From contig QWQL01000005.1 in assembly GCA_003670825.1 (NCBI GenBank), positions 1-6,568 of the forward strand: a DNA stretch of 6,568 nucleotides, given 5' to 3'. Source of the stretch: Planctomycetota bacterium. GTDB lineage: Bacteria > Planctomycetota > Planctomycetia > Pirellulales > UBA1268. The notes beneath the pieces are model-generated. The model saw only the letters and a list, made by a program, of their open reading frames with translations. It had not been told where the DNA came from and did no database searches. A program made the translations under genes and the position numbers. Position 1 is the stretch's first letter. The number at the start of each line of letters is the position of its first letter. Shown here piece after piece: positions 6,348 through 6,568 of this stretch.

Positions 6348-6568
6348 CTACTGGACCGGGGTGGCGCCGAAGGTGGAGAGGGCTTCGCCGGTGTGGCTGC
6401 GGAGTAGAGCCTCGGCTGCGGTTAGGGCCTTGCCTGACGCGGTCTGCTGCTTCCGCCAGCGCTGGGCGTGGATCACGATGTCTTCCGGCGGACCCTCGGC
6501 TACCACGAGCCCGCCGCCGGCACCCGCCTCGGGGCCGAGGTCGAGCACCCAGTCGGCCGCCGAGATCA
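6348..6568 (-). CDS. uvrA: UvrA excinuclease ABC subunit A, C-terminal end only
   Basis: The 72 visible residues begin inside the gene; the start lies beyond the window. The stretch ADWVLDLGPEAGAGGGLVVA followed by EGPPEDIV is the characteristic end of the second ABC ATPase domain of UvrA, which recognises DNA damage together with UvrB in nucleotide excision repair. Compared with E. coli UvrA, about 20 extra residues (around RWRKQQTASGKALTAAEALL) lie between the PPEDIV motif and the terminal SHT segment. The chain ends SHTGEALSTFGATPVQ with TAG. ATP-binding motifs are outside the window, so a divergent UvrA paralogue cannot be excluded. The gene converges on the BBP7-like gene with the repeat array between them. 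Confidence 0.87.
   Translation of the reverse strand, partial: ISAADWVLDLGPEAGAGGGLVVAEGPPEDIVIHAQRWRKQQTASGKALTAAEALLRSHTGEALSTFGATPVQ

Overview
The window looks like chromosomal DNA of a planctomycete, most likely from the Pirellulaceae group. Three things point there: a very large secreted-type protein with the LEPR-type N-terminal motif (here LEQRRLLAF), a BBP7-like cysteine-rich outer-membrane beta-barrel protein, and high GC with long spurious antisense open frames. The assignment rests on protein style only; there is no rRNA or other phylogenetic marker except a short uvrA tail.

Layout. Positions 1-4350 (minus strand) hold the first 1450 codons of one uninterrupted giant gene whose 3' end lies outside the window. 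Its product reads: Arg-rich N-terminus, LEPR-type motif, two Ig-like modules, a matrixin-type zinc metalloprotease domain with intact HExxHxxGxxHS and Met-turn, a PPC-like beta domain, a long beta-helix-like region with three divergent copies of one module, and the beginning of a second PPC-like module at the edge. Positions 4351-4790 are a divergent intergenic region with no convincing gene but several good inverted repeats, including a 17-bp-stem hairpin and one that overlaps the downstream ribosome-binding site. Positions 4791-6164 (plus) encode a complete 457-residue BBP7-like outer-membrane protein with a cysteine-rich segment. Positions 6165-6340 hold three tandem copies of a roughly 70-bp repeat with a palindromic core. 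Positions 6348-6568 (minus) are the C-terminal end of uvrA (nucleotide excision repair), converging on the barrel gene.

How it fits together. The two divergent genes both encode predicted cell-surface or exported proteins and share one intergenic region, so common regulation is possible but not shown. The uvrA end is an unrelated housekeeping neighbour separated by the repeat array. I see no CRISPR array, insertion sequence, tRNA or rRNA, and no defence or biosynthetic system. The least conventional content is the modular metalloprotease/beta-helix giant protein, the tandem palindromic repeats and the intergenic hairpins.
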